Source of the DNA: Phascolarctobacterium sp.
GTDB lineage: Bacteria; Bacillota; Negativicutes; Acidaminococcales; Acidaminococcaceae
Reading direction: 5' to 3'
DNA: 8,415 nucleotides
Assembly: GCA_022718015.1 (NCBI GenBank)
Contig: JAIHZV010000042.1
Coordinates: forward strand, 1 to 8,415
Part shown: one piece after another, positions 1 to 5,945 of the stretch
Position numbering within the stretch: the stretch's first letter is position 1
How the letters are laid out: the number at the start of each line of letters is the position of its first letter
Position numbers and translations under genes: made by a program
The notes under the pieces: model-generated
Database searches by the model: none
The model's input: the letters and a program-made list of their open reading frames with translations, nothing else
What the model was told of the DNA's origin: nothing

Positions 1-393
1 CCCCTGTTGACGTGCGATATCTGCCTTAGTACGACGCTTTCTTACCTTCTTCGCACTGTTGATGCCGGCCTTTTTGATAACCTTCGCCAGCTCAGAAATA
101 ATATGCAGTTCATCGACGGAGCAATCCTTTACTAAACCGGCAAGCTCATTGCAGTAAATCTGTTCACTGCGATGAATATTATCGCATAAAAGCTCATCAA
201 CAGACACATCCAGCACATTCGCCAGATGGATGATAGTAGGTAAGCCAAGCTTGGTATTGCCAGTTTCTATATTACTGATATGCGGAGTTGACAGACCTGT
301 TAATTTAGCGATGTTTCCTTGAGTAAGACCTTTGCGAGCACGCGCAGCCTTAATTCTTAATCCAATCGCCTTATAATCAATGTCTAACTTCAC
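1..393 (-). CDS. XRE-family HTH transcriptional regulator (3' end outside window)
   Basis: The first 131 codons are open and run off the left edge with no stop. Residues about 10-64 form a classic Cro/C1-type helix-turn-helix: LRIKAARARKGLTQGNIAKL, then a recognition helix around STPHISNIETG, then HLANVLDVSVDELL, the usual end of this domain. The rest is helical, followed by a very basic stretch (KKVRKRRTKAD, residues about 115-125) that could add DNA contact or join to a missing C-terminal part. The start is GTG at 391-393; GGGGAG lies about 7 nt upstream and no better start is in frame. A promoter and a palindrome sit directly upstream, so autoregulation is plausible. The DNA-binding class is secure; ligand and targets are unknown. 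Confidence 0.9.
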   Translation of the reverse strand, partial: MKLDIDYKAIGLRIKAARARKGLTQGNIAKLTGLSTPHISNIETGNTKLGLPTIIHLANVLDVSVDELLCDNIHRSEQIYCNELAGLVKDCSVDELHIISELAKVIKKAGINSAKKVRKRRTKADIARQQG

Positions 394-432
394 AAATGCT
401 CTCCCCTTCGACTTATTTCCTTACTCGTTGTA

Positions 433-442
433 ATAACGTTAT
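433..442. promoter_or_regulatory. Candidate operator at the XRE gene transcription start
   Basis: ATAACGTTAT is a perfect 10-bp palindrome lying just downstream of the -10 box, where the transcript should start. XRE-type repressors often bind such sites at their own promoter. The assignment is inference: the region is AT-rich and no second copy of the palindrome was noticed. Confidence 0.35.
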
Positions 443-443
443 A

Positions 444-472
444 ATTATAGCCGATATTCTGCAAAAAGGCAA
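444..472 (-). promoter_or_regulatory. Sigma-A-type promoter of the XRE regulator
   Basis: On the minus strand, TTGCCT (467-472) and a perfect TATAAT (444-449) are separated by 17 bp. Transcription would begin near 437, about 45 nt before the GTG start at 393. The -35 box overlaps the weak hairpin at the 3' end of the racemase gene, so transcription from upstream may run through it. Confidence 0.65.
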
Positions 473-487
473 GTGTATTTTCCACTT
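467..487 (-). terminator. Weak candidate terminator after the racemase gene
   Basis: Downstream of the racemase stop, the minus strand reads AAGTG, a 7-nt loop, CACTT, then GCCTTTTTG. The stem is only 5 bp and A/T-rich, so termination would be inefficient. It overlaps the -35 region of the XRE promoter. Confidence 0.3.
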
Positions 488-496
488 TATTAAAAA

Positions 497-1774
497 TTAT
501 TTTTTCAGCACCGGCACAGTAAGGCTGCCCTCAGGCATGAGCAAAATCTTGTAATCCTTGCCCACATACTCCTCTGCCAGCTTGATAGCCTCGTCCACAT
601 CGTCTACTGCTTCAAAGAGCAGCTTACGCGCGATATTCTTATCCAGCGCAGACACAAGGATAAACTTCGCCTTCTTCATCAGGCGCGTAATGGCAAACGC
701 CTTATGCGCACCGATAACGAAGTTTTTCTCCAGCTCGGCCTTGATAGCGTCGGGAGAAGGATTCTCCTCCAGTGCTTTTTCCAGCGCTGCACTGCCGCTG
801 CCCTCTTCGCATTCGCCGATGATGATGACCACGCCTCCGTCGCGCACTGCGCACCAAGCGTTGTCCATCGTCTTTTGCAGCTGATAAATATTTATATCCT
901 TCGGATAGCCGCCGCAGCTGGCGATAACAATATCCGCCGGCTCGTCCACTGGCACGCCGTAAAGCTGCTCTACAAATTTGCACGCCTCGCGGTGAGCCAG
1001 ACGCCAATCGCCTGCGAACACCTTCAGGAAATTGTGCTGCGCGTCAAGAATGCTGTGGAACAAAAACAGCTTGTGCTCCTTCGCAAACAGCGCCACGCCC
1101 TCCATCTGGTCCTCATAAACAGGGTTGCCGTCAAGCTTGCCCAGCTGTGCGCCCGGCTGCATCATCAGGCTGTGATTTTTGCGCACAGTCTCCATTGCCG
1201 CCACGCCCGGCAGCACGGCCTTGCGTCCGCCGCCGAAGCCGCTGAAGAAGTGATAAACAACTGTACCCGTAAGGATAACAAGGTCAGCATCACAAATCTG
1301 CTTATTCAGCCACACAGGCGTACCAAAGGAGGTTTCGCCAAAATACTCGAAGTCCTCCTGCTTTTTGCAGTCGCTGTTATACATTGCCAAGCGTCCGGCA
1401 ACGTCCTCGCCCACCTGCTCCACCATTTCCTCATGGCTCATCAGGCGGTGCGTGCCCAGCGCAAAGACGATGTGCATATCCTCGTCCTTTACGCCCAGCT
1501 TGTTCATCTCGTTGACCAGAATCGGCATAAAATCATGCGTATTCGCTACACGCGTAGAATCGTTGCAAATAAAAGCAATCTTCATGCCCGGACGCACCAG
1601 CTCATTTATCGGCGCACTGCCAATCGGATGATAAAGCGCATCCAGCACTGCTGCCTTCAAATCAGAAAGCTGCGCAAAGGGCTTTGTTTTCAGCTCGCCC
1701 ATGACATGCTCGTTATCCAAGGAAAAATTTTTATAGCCATGACCATAATGATACTTGTAATCTACTAAAGACAT
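497..1774 (-). CDS. larA: LarA-family nickel-dependent hydroxyacid racemase/epimerase
   Basis: This 425-residue protein matches the LarA (DUF2088-type) family in length and motifs. LarA interconverts 2-hydroxyacid stereoisomers using a nickel-pincer nucleotide bound to a lysine. Visible landmarks line up with Lactobacillus LarA with at most one residue of offset: NDSTR (Asp72, Arg75), GTHR (His109), YHFFSGFGGGRK (His175, Lys185) and KNH (His201), corresponding to LarA His108, His174, Lys184 and His200. The start is the ATG at 1774, 6 nt after GGAGGT; an in-frame GTG at 1780 lies inside that binding site. It follows a DMT transporter gene on the same strand but has its own promoter. The cofactor genes larB, larC and larE are not in the window. 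The family also acts on other hydroxyacids, so lactate is not established as the substrate. Confidence 0.88.
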   Translation of the reverse strand: MSLVDYKYHYGHGYKNFSLDNEHVMGELKTKPFAQLSDLKAAVLDALYHPIGSAPINELVRPGMKIAFICNDSTRVANTHDFMPILVNEMNKLGVKDEDMHIVFALGTHRLMSHEEMVEQVGEDVAGRLAMYNSDCKKQEDFEYFGETSFGTPVWLNKQICDADLVILTGTVVYHFFSGFGGGRKAVLPGVAAMETVRKNHSLMMQPGAQLGKLDGNPVYEDQMEGVALFAKEHKLFLFHSILDAQHNFLKVFAGDWRLAHREACKFVEQLYGVPVDEPADIVIASCGGYPKDINIYQLQKTMDNAWCAVRDGGVVIIIGECEEGSGSAALEKALEENPSPDAIKAELEKNFVIGAHKAFAITRLMKKAKFILVSALDKNIARKLLFEAVDDVDEAIKLAEEYVGKDYKILLMPEGSLTVPVLKK

Positions 1775-1836
1775 AACCACACCTCCGTTGCAATTCAGAC
1801 ACGCGCACAGCCTTTATGCCGTACTTGTATATCTTT

Positions 1837-1842
1837 ATTGTA
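1837..1842 (-). promoter_or_regulatory. Extended -10 promoter of the LarA homologue
   Basis: The minus strand reads TGGTACAAT, an extended -10 element (TGn plus TACAAT). No good -35 box lies 17 bp upstream. It sits in the 91-bp gap after the transporter stop codon and gives a leader of about 55 nt. This suggests the racemase can be transcribed without the transporter gene. Confidence 0.5.
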
Positions 1843-1865
1843 CCATATATTGTGTGAAAAATGCT

Positions 1866-2738
1866 TTACTTTTTCGGCAGCGACAATAACAAAACGGTAA
1901 AAATTATACAGCCCATACCGATATAGTCAGGCAGCAGCAGCTTCGTATTGAGCAGAAGCACGACGGAAATAATCGAAGCCAGCGGCTCGGCGCAGGAAAT
2001 CAGGCTCGCCTTCGTCGGTCCGACAATCTTCAGGCCTGCCAGATAAAAGGCATAGCTGGCAATCGTTGCGCCGAAGAGCAGATAAATGAAGGCCAAATAA
2101 GCGCTCATGTTCCACGTGCCCACGGGTGCAAACGGATTGCTGACCGCAATCAGGCTCAGGCCGGAAATCAGCTGGCCCCAGCCGATAAGCGTCGGCGCTG
2201 TGTATTTTTTGAGCAGCTCGCCCGGCTTAATGCTGTAATAGGCATATGACAGCGCCGAAAGAATGCCGACAAACAGCGCTATCGGGGAAATCGCCAAGCT
2301 GTCAAGGCTGCCATGTGTCGCGATGAGGAACACGCCGAGAAGCGCACCCACAATGCCGATAAGCTCGCGTCCCTCCGGACAGCGTCTTGCCTTATAGCTC
2401 ATCCACACCATAACGAAAATCGGCGCCATATATTGCAGCACCGTCGCCGTCGCCGCATTGCACAGGCTTATAGTGTAATAAAAGCCCAGCTGCGCACCGA
2501 GGATACCAAGGAAGGAAAACTCTACGATATCCCACGTATTCTTTTTGATGATAGCAAAAATATCCTGCTTCTGCACCAGCGCTGCATAAAGCAAAAATAG
2601 CAGGCCCGCAAGAATCTGACGCGCCATGCACAGCCAAAAGGAATCAACCTCATGATATTGAAATAAATATTGTCCGGCAACGCCGCCCATGCCCCAGCAG
2701 GTCGCTGCACCTACGATTAACAAAATTCCCTTCAGCAT
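1866..2738 (-). CDS. EamA/DMT-family membrane transporter
   Basis: This 290-residue protein has ten hydrophobic segments arranged as two five-helix EamA repeats (about residues 3-141 and 150-287). Such inner-membrane drug/metabolite transporters export or import small metabolites. Typical features are the first helix with CWGMGG, an AATATVLQYMAPIF segment in repeat 1, and the matching KASLISCAEPLASI segment in repeat 2. The start is ATG at 2738 (MLKGILL), 7 nt after GAGGG; an upstream in-frame ATG at 2804 would add 22 unconserved-looking residues and lies upstream of the -10 box. The racemase gene follows after 91 bp on the same strand, so a hydroxyacid or related substrate is possible. Substrate cannot be read from sequence in this family. 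Confidence 0.88.
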   Translation of the reverse strand: MLKGILLIVGAATCWGMGGVAGQYLFQYHEVDSFWLCMARQILAGLLFLLYAALVQKQDIFAIIKKNTWDIVEFSFLGILGAQLGFYYTISLCNAATATVLQYMAPIFVMVWMSYKARRCPEGRELIGIVGALLGVFLIATHGSLDSLAISPIALFVGILSALSYAYYSIKPGELLKKYTAPTLIGWGQLISGLSLIAVSNPFAPVGTWNMSAYLAFIYLLFGATIASYAFYLAGLKIVGPTKASLISCAEPLASIISVVLLLNTKLLLPDYIGMGCIIFTVLLLSLPKK

Positions 2739-2756
2739 CCATTCACCCTCGTTTCT

Positions 2757-2805
2757 CGTGCTAAATTTACACGTTGCAATATAATTTACTACATAATATA
2801 GCACG
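2757..2805. repeat. Inverted repeat spanning the DMT promoter and leader
   Basis: CGTGCTA (2757-2763) is the exact reverse complement of TAGCACG (2799-2805). The arm centres are 42 bp apart, close to four helical turns. One arm overlaps the -10 box and the other lies just upstream of the ribosome binding site. It could be a two-site operator; the 7-bp arms may also match by chance. Confidence 0.3.
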
Positions 2806-2823
2806 GAAATGAGGGCTTGTCTA
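2795..2823 (-). promoter_or_regulatory. Promoter of the DMT transporter gene
   Basis: On the minus strand TAGACA (2818-2823) and TATATT (2795-2800) are separated by exactly 17 bp, each one mismatch from consensus. The predicted start near 2788 gives a leader of about 50 nt before the ATG at 2738. That places the longer start codon at 2804 outside the transcript and supports the shorter protein. Confidence 0.55.
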
Positions 2824-2828
2824 GAAGG

Positions 2829-2849
2829 GCCGCAACATTATCTTGCGGC
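2829..2849. repeat. Hairpin in the divergent intergenic region
   Basis: GCCGCAA (2829-2835) and TTGCGGC (2843-2849) form a perfect 7-bp GC-rich stem with a 7-nt loop. Neither side has a T-tract, so it does not look like a terminator. It lies between the divergent promoters of the transporter and DUF362 genes, outside both predicted transcripts, so a protein-binding palindrome is more likely than an RNA structure. Confidence 0.4.
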
Positions 2850-2903
2850 GGAAAATTCATGTCCAATTGTTACGCTCGCAAGCATAATACATAAATAAAT
2901 CAC

Positions 2904-2934
2904 TTGACTTAGAGCTTACTCAAAGCGCTATAAT
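2904..2934 (+). promoter_or_regulatory. MerR-type promoter/operator of the DUF362 gene
   Basis: TTGACT (2904-2909) and TATAAT (2929-2934) are separated by 19 bp, longer than the 17 bp preferred by sigma-A. Within the spacer region lies the dyad CTTAGAG-CTTA-CTCAAAG (2908-2925), arms matching at 6 of 7 positions. A 19-bp spacer holding a dyad is the architecture of MerR-family activators, which untwist the DNA to align the two boxes. The CTTAGAG/CTCAAAG half-sites resemble those of the AdhR/NmlR branch, which senses reactive carbonyls. The regulator is not encoded in the window. A near copy precedes the phosphatase gene. Confidence 0.7.
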
Positions 2935-2963
2935 ATAAATGTATCATAGTAATAGGAGGCGCA

Positions 2964-3917
2964 TTGAACTTGGATAAAGCATTCGCACAGGCTCCCGTAG
3001 TCGGCAGCCAAAGAGTAAGCAAAACAGCAGAGGGCGCAGGCTCTCACGCCAAAGTATATTTCACCAGGCACATTGATGCTGAGCATCTCATCAAATTATA
3101 TGACTTAATCAACGAAAGCATTTACGGCAAGGTAGCTATAAAGCTCCACACCGGCGAAAAGCACGGCCCCAACATTCTGCCACGCGAGCTGGTCAAAGCG
3201 CTGCAGCAGCAAATCCCCAACAGCACCATCGTCGAAACCAACACGCTCTATCAGGGCGACCGTTATACCACTGAGGGCCATCTGGAAACGCTAAAGGTCA
3301 ACGGCTGGACGTTCTGCCCTGTTGACATCATGGACGCGGAGGGCACAGTTAATCTGCCTGTCCGCGGCGGCAAGCACTTTAAAGAGGTTTCCATGGGCAA
3401 AAACATTGTGAACTACGACTCCATGCTCGTGCTGACGCACTTCAAGGGCCACGCTATGGGCGGCTTCGGCGGCTCCATGAAAAACCTGGCTATCGGCTGC
3501 GCAGACGGACGCATCGGCAAGGCACAGGTTCACGGCGTAGATAAGGACAACCTGCCCGAGGACTGGAACGTATGGCCCGGCAAGGAGCAGCTCATGGAAA
3601 ATATGGCTGAATCCGCGAAGGCCACCATCGACTTCTTCGGCAAGCACATCGTTTATATCAACGTCCTGCGCCGCATGTCCGTCGACTGCGACTGCGCCGG
3701 CTTAATTGCAGCAGAGCCGACCATCCCCGATATCGGCATTCTTGCTTCTACCGATATTTTGGCTATCGACCAGGCTTCTGTTGACCTCGTCTATGCCAAG
3801 GAAAACAACCATGACCTCGTGGAGCGCATGGAAAGCCGTCACGGCCTGCACCAGCTTACCGCTATGCGCGAGCTGAAAATGGGCAATGACAAGTACGAAT
3901 TAATCGAGCTGGATTAA
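2964..3917 (+). CDS. DUF362 domain protein without ferredoxin tail, TTG start
   Basis: This 317-residue protein is recognised as DUF362 by the block around residues 158-180 (THFKGHAMGGFGGSMKNLAI, then GCADGR) and by the DCDC (241-244) and PDIGILASTDILAIDQAS segments. The family's activity is not established. Many members end in a [4Fe-4S] ferredoxin domain; here no CxxCxxC cluster follows and the protein stops soon after the DUF362 core. The start must be TTG: 2964 (4 nt after AGGAGG) or 2970 (10 nt after), because the next in-frame ATG is about 120 codons later. Residue numbers assume 2964. The MerR-type promoter upstream implies inducible expression. The gene is followed, without terminator, by a flavin reductase gene. 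The motif resembles LarA (see findings). Confidence 0.85.
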   Translation: MNLDKAFAQAPVVGSQRVSKTAEGAGSHAKVYFTRHIDAEHLIKLYDLINESIYGKVAIKLHTGEKHGPNILPRELVKALQQQIPNSTIVETNTLYQGDRYTTEGHLETLKVNGWTFCPVDIMDAEGTVNLPVRGGKHFKEVSMGKNIVNYDSMLVLTHFKGHAMGGFGGSMKNLAIGCADGRIGKAQVHGVDKDNLPEDWNVWPGKEQLMENMAESAKATIDFFGKHIVYINVLRRMSVDCDCAGLIAAEPTIPDIGILASTDILAIDQASVDLVYAKENNHDLVERMESRHGLHQLTAMRELKMGNDKYELIELD

Positions 3918-3929
3918 TAGCACAAAAAA

Positions 3930-3961
3930 TTTACACCTCCCCACAGCATTCGTTGTATAAT
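3930..3961 (+). promoter_or_regulatory. Candidate promoter of the flavin reductase gene
   Basis: A perfect TATAAT (3956-3961) follows TTTACA (3930-3935) with a 20-bp spacer; no better -35 box is present and no dyad is seen in the spacer. The TATAAT is convincing, the -35 is not. Read-through from the DUF362 gene is the alternative source of transcript, since no hairpin separates them. Confidence 0.45.
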
Positions 3962-3998
3962 ATTCTTGTACAGCAAACGCTATGAGGAGGTCTTTTTT

Positions 3999-4508
3999 AT
4001 GACTATGAAAAAAATCAACGCCTTTGAGCAAGGCGAAGCAATTTTAAAAACTCTGTCTAAGGGTGCATTCTTAACCACCGCTGCTGACGGCAAGCAAAAC
4101 ACGATGACCATCGGCTGGGGCAGCCTGGGCTTTAAATGGGGCGCTCCCACCTTCACCGTCATGGTTCGCCAAAGCCGTTACACGAAAGAACTGATTGACG
4201 CTAATCCGGAATTCACCGTCAGCTTCCCCGTTAACGAGGGCTTTGCCAAGGCAATCGCTCTGTGCGGCACCAAATCCGGCCGCGATATGGACAAATTTGC
4301 CGAAGCAGGCTTAACAGCTATCGCAGGCGAAACCGTCAGCGTGCCTGTTATCAAAGGCTGCGGCCTGCATCTGGAATGCAAAATCGTCGAGCACTACACC
4401 ATGGAAGCCGACAAGTTCGATAAGGAGCTGGGCGCTAAATGGTATGGCGCAGGCGATTGGCACACCTGCTACACCGGCGTGATTACTGCCGCTTATATCG
4501 AAGAATAA
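3999..4508 (+). CDS. Flavin reductase-like FMN-binding protein
   Basis: This 169-residue cytoplasmic protein has the sequence character of the flavin reductase-like split-barrel family, which binds FMN and commonly reduces it with NAD(P)H or carries it for a partner oxidoreductase. Typical elements are NTMTIGWGSLG (34-44), the phosphate-side VRQSRYT (56-62), and CGTKSGRDMDKF (89-100). The start is ATG at 3999, 8 nt after GAGGAGG; the longer frame starting at 3966 would place this binding site inside the coding region. It follows DUF362 by 81 bp on the same strand, has a TATAAT of its own, and ends in a strong shared terminator. The physiological electron acceptor cannot be deduced. Confidence 0.85.
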   Translation: MTMKKINAFEQGEAILKTLSKGAFLTTAADGKQNTMTIGWGSLGFKWGAPTFTVMVRQSRYTKELIDANPEFTVSFPVNEGFAKAIALCGTKSGRDMDKFAEAGLTAIAGETVSVPVIKGCGLHLECKIVEHYTMEADKFDKELGAKWYGAGDWHTCYTGVITAAYIEE

Positions 4509-4560
4509 GCAAAAAAAATGGCTGTCGCATTTCATCTAGCGGCAGCCATTTTTTGCTTAT
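4505..4560. terminator. Bidirectional terminator between convergent genes
   Basis: The core stem pairs TGGCTGTCGC (4519-4528) with GCGGCAGCCA (4539-4548), with one G-T wobble and a 10-nt loop. Runs of A on the left and T on the right give a U-tract on either strand. After a two-base bulge the stem resumes as ATAAGC (4505-4510) with GCTTAT (4555-4560). It serves both the flavin reductase gene (plus) and the phosphatase gene (minus), and includes both stop codons. Confidence 0.88.
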
Positions 4561-5819
4561 TTAGTTAGTTTCACCTCGTCAAACTGCCTGCCATCCGGCA
4601 GAAAGGCTTTAAACTCCAAGGCTTGCTCATCAGCCTTCAGCGTCATATAGTTTGCCGTTTCCGGCTTTGGCGCTGTCGCTGCATCCCAGGCAAACTCGCC
4701 CCACAGCTTTGGATAGCGCACATCTCCGGCCACGCCTGTCAGAATATAGGTGATGCCCGCGCCCTGCGGAGCAGGCGCAAAGTTCTGCAAGGGCACGCGG
4801 CGGCGGTAGGTATGCAGATGCGCTGTCAGCACTGCGTCCACCTTGTATTTCTCAAAAACAGGCATAAGCTGATAGCTGAAATCAAGAAAGTGCGTCTGCG
4901 TCTGCTCGCGTCCTGACTCTGGCCCAAAGCCGTAGAGGAAGATATCACGGTGCATCAGCACCACCTTCCACTTCGCACTGCTCGCCGCTAAATCACCTTC
5001 CAGCCATTGCAGCTCGTCCGCCAGTAAATCAGGCTGGAAATTTTTCATTTCCGGAAAATTTGTATCCAGCACGACGAAATGCACCGGTCCATAATCAAAG
5101 CTATAAAACTGGTTCGGATATTTTGCCAGACCGTTTTGCGGCACGTTGAACAGCTGCGTATAGCTCGCAGGCAGGCACTCCTTCCACTCCAGGCTGTACG
5201 CCTCATGATTGCCAATTACAGGAGCCAGCGGCACAGCATCGCTAAACACGCTCACGCTGTTGAACCACGCCCGCCATTGGCTAGCATCCTGACCATTATC
5301 TACCAAATCCCCCATATTGACGTAAAAGGCGCTATCCGGATGGCGCTGATACGCATCGCGCGCCAGCTGCTGCCAGCCGCTGTAATCAGCGCTTTGCGAA
5401 TCAGGAAAAATCAAGGCGGTAAAGCCAGCGCCATCCTCCGTATGCAGCCTGTGCCATTGGCCCTTATTTTTTGCGGTTTTAATGCGGTACTCATACGTGC
5501 TGCCCGGTGCAAGACCTTCGAGGCTGGCAGTGTACTGAATAACGCTGTCCTTATCCGTAAAGCTGCTGTCGGCAGGCTGCACGCTTTGGCTGTCGCTGCT
5601 GCCCTGCAAGCGATATTCCAGCGTATACGACTGCTTCACCTTGCTCTCCCACATAATAGTGCGGGCGGTTTTGTTATCTGCCGCAACAAGCTGGCGTACA
5701 TGCATAATCGCCACGGCGGCGTCACTGCCCTCCGCTTCGCGCTCAGCATTTTGCGCACAACCGCTCAGCGTCACCACGATGCATAATATAATCAATAAAA
5801 CGCTTGCTTTTCTGCTCAT
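4557..5819 (-). CDS. Purple-acid-phosphatase-like metallophosphoesterase lipoprotein
   Basis: This 420-residue protein begins with a lipoprotein signal (MSRK, a hydrophobic stretch, then lipobox LSGC with the lipidated Cys at residue 21), so it is exported and membrane-anchored. Residues about 35-130 resemble the fibronectin-like N-terminal domain of purple acid phosphatases (TARTIMWES, GLAPGSTYEYRI). A calcineurin-like phosphoesterase follows: PDSQ (Asp140, Gln142), GDLVD (Asp171), GNHE (Asn204, His205), MHR (His290) and AHLH (His334, His336), the expected two-metal site. The usual D-x-H is D-x-Q here. The start is ATG at 5819, 9 nt after AGGG; in-frame ATGs at 5825 and 5837 are alternatives. 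The promoter resembles that of the DUF362 gene. The phosphate ester substrate is unknown. Confidence 0.88.
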   Translation of the reverse strand: MSRKASVLLIILCIVVTLSGCAQNAEREAEGSDAAVAIMHVRQLVAADNKTARTIMWESKVKQSYTLEYRLQGSSDSQSVQPADSSFTDKDSVIQYTASLEGLAPGSTYEYRIKTAKNKGQWHRLHTEDGAGFTALIFPDSQSADYSGWQQLARDAYQRHPDSAFYVNMGDLVDNGQDASQWRAWFNSVSVFSDAVPLAPVIGNHEAYSLEWKECLPASYTQLFNVPQNGLAKYPNQFYSFDYGPVHFVVLDTNFPEMKNFQPDLLADELQWLEGDLAASSAKWKVVLMHRDIFLYGFGPESGREQTQTHFLDFSYQLMPVFEKYKVDAVLTAHLHTYRRRVPLQNFAPAPQGAGITYILTGVAGDVRYPKLWGEFAWDAATAPKPETANYMTLKADEQALEFKAFLPDGRQFDEVKLTK

Positions 5820-5850
5820 GCTCATCTTCCCTTTCATTTTACTTTATTAT

Positions 5851-5881
5851 AGCATAGCACCTAGAGTACGCTCAAAGTCAA
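5851..5881 (-). promoter_or_regulatory. MerR-type promoter/operator of the phosphatase gene
   Basis: On the minus strand TTGACT (5876-5881) and TATGCT (5851-5856) are separated by 19 bp. The dyad, read on the plus strand, is CCTAGAG-TACG-CTCAAAG (5860-5877). Aligned in promoter orientation, 24 of 31 positions equal the DUF362 promoter. An extended -10 (TGC plus TATAAT, 5846-5851) overlaps the proposed -10 and could instead give activator-independent transcription. Confidence 0.6.
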
Positions 5882-5882
5882 G

Positions 5883-5925
5883 AAAAAACAGCAGCTGCCT
5901 CCGTTTGAGATAGCTGCTGCTTTTA
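5883..5925 (-). terminator. Terminator of the alcohol dehydrogenase gene
   Basis: In minus-strand RNA, CAGCAGCT and AGCTGCTG (plus-strand 5912-5919 and 5889-5896) form an 8-bp stem followed by six U residues (5883-5888), with A residues on the other side. It starts about 20 nt after the dehydrogenase stop and ends just before the -35 box of the phosphatase promoter, so it separates the two genes. Confidence 0.85.
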
Positions 5926-5945
5926 ATTCATACGTTATAGTGTTC

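Noticed and set aside
704..1768. 354-codon open frame on the plus strand, antisense to the racemase gene
   Set aside because: Its translation shows no recognisable domain, is rich in His, Arg and Leu as expected from a mirrored frame, and no ribosome binding site was identified for it. The opposite strand has full LarA motifs.
1775..1780. GTG at 1780 as the racemase start
   Set aside because: The GTG lies within the GGAGGTGTGG ribosome binding region; the ATG at 1774 has normal spacing and gives family-typical numbering of the catalytic residues.
2829..2849. Rho-independent terminator at the GCCGCAA/TTGCGGC hairpin
   Set aside because: No T-tract follows on either strand and no gene ends nearby.
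5079..5786. 235-codon open frame on the plus strand, antisense to the phosphatase gene
   Set aside because: It is a shadow of the phosphatase frame; its residues look like antisense translation and show no domain.
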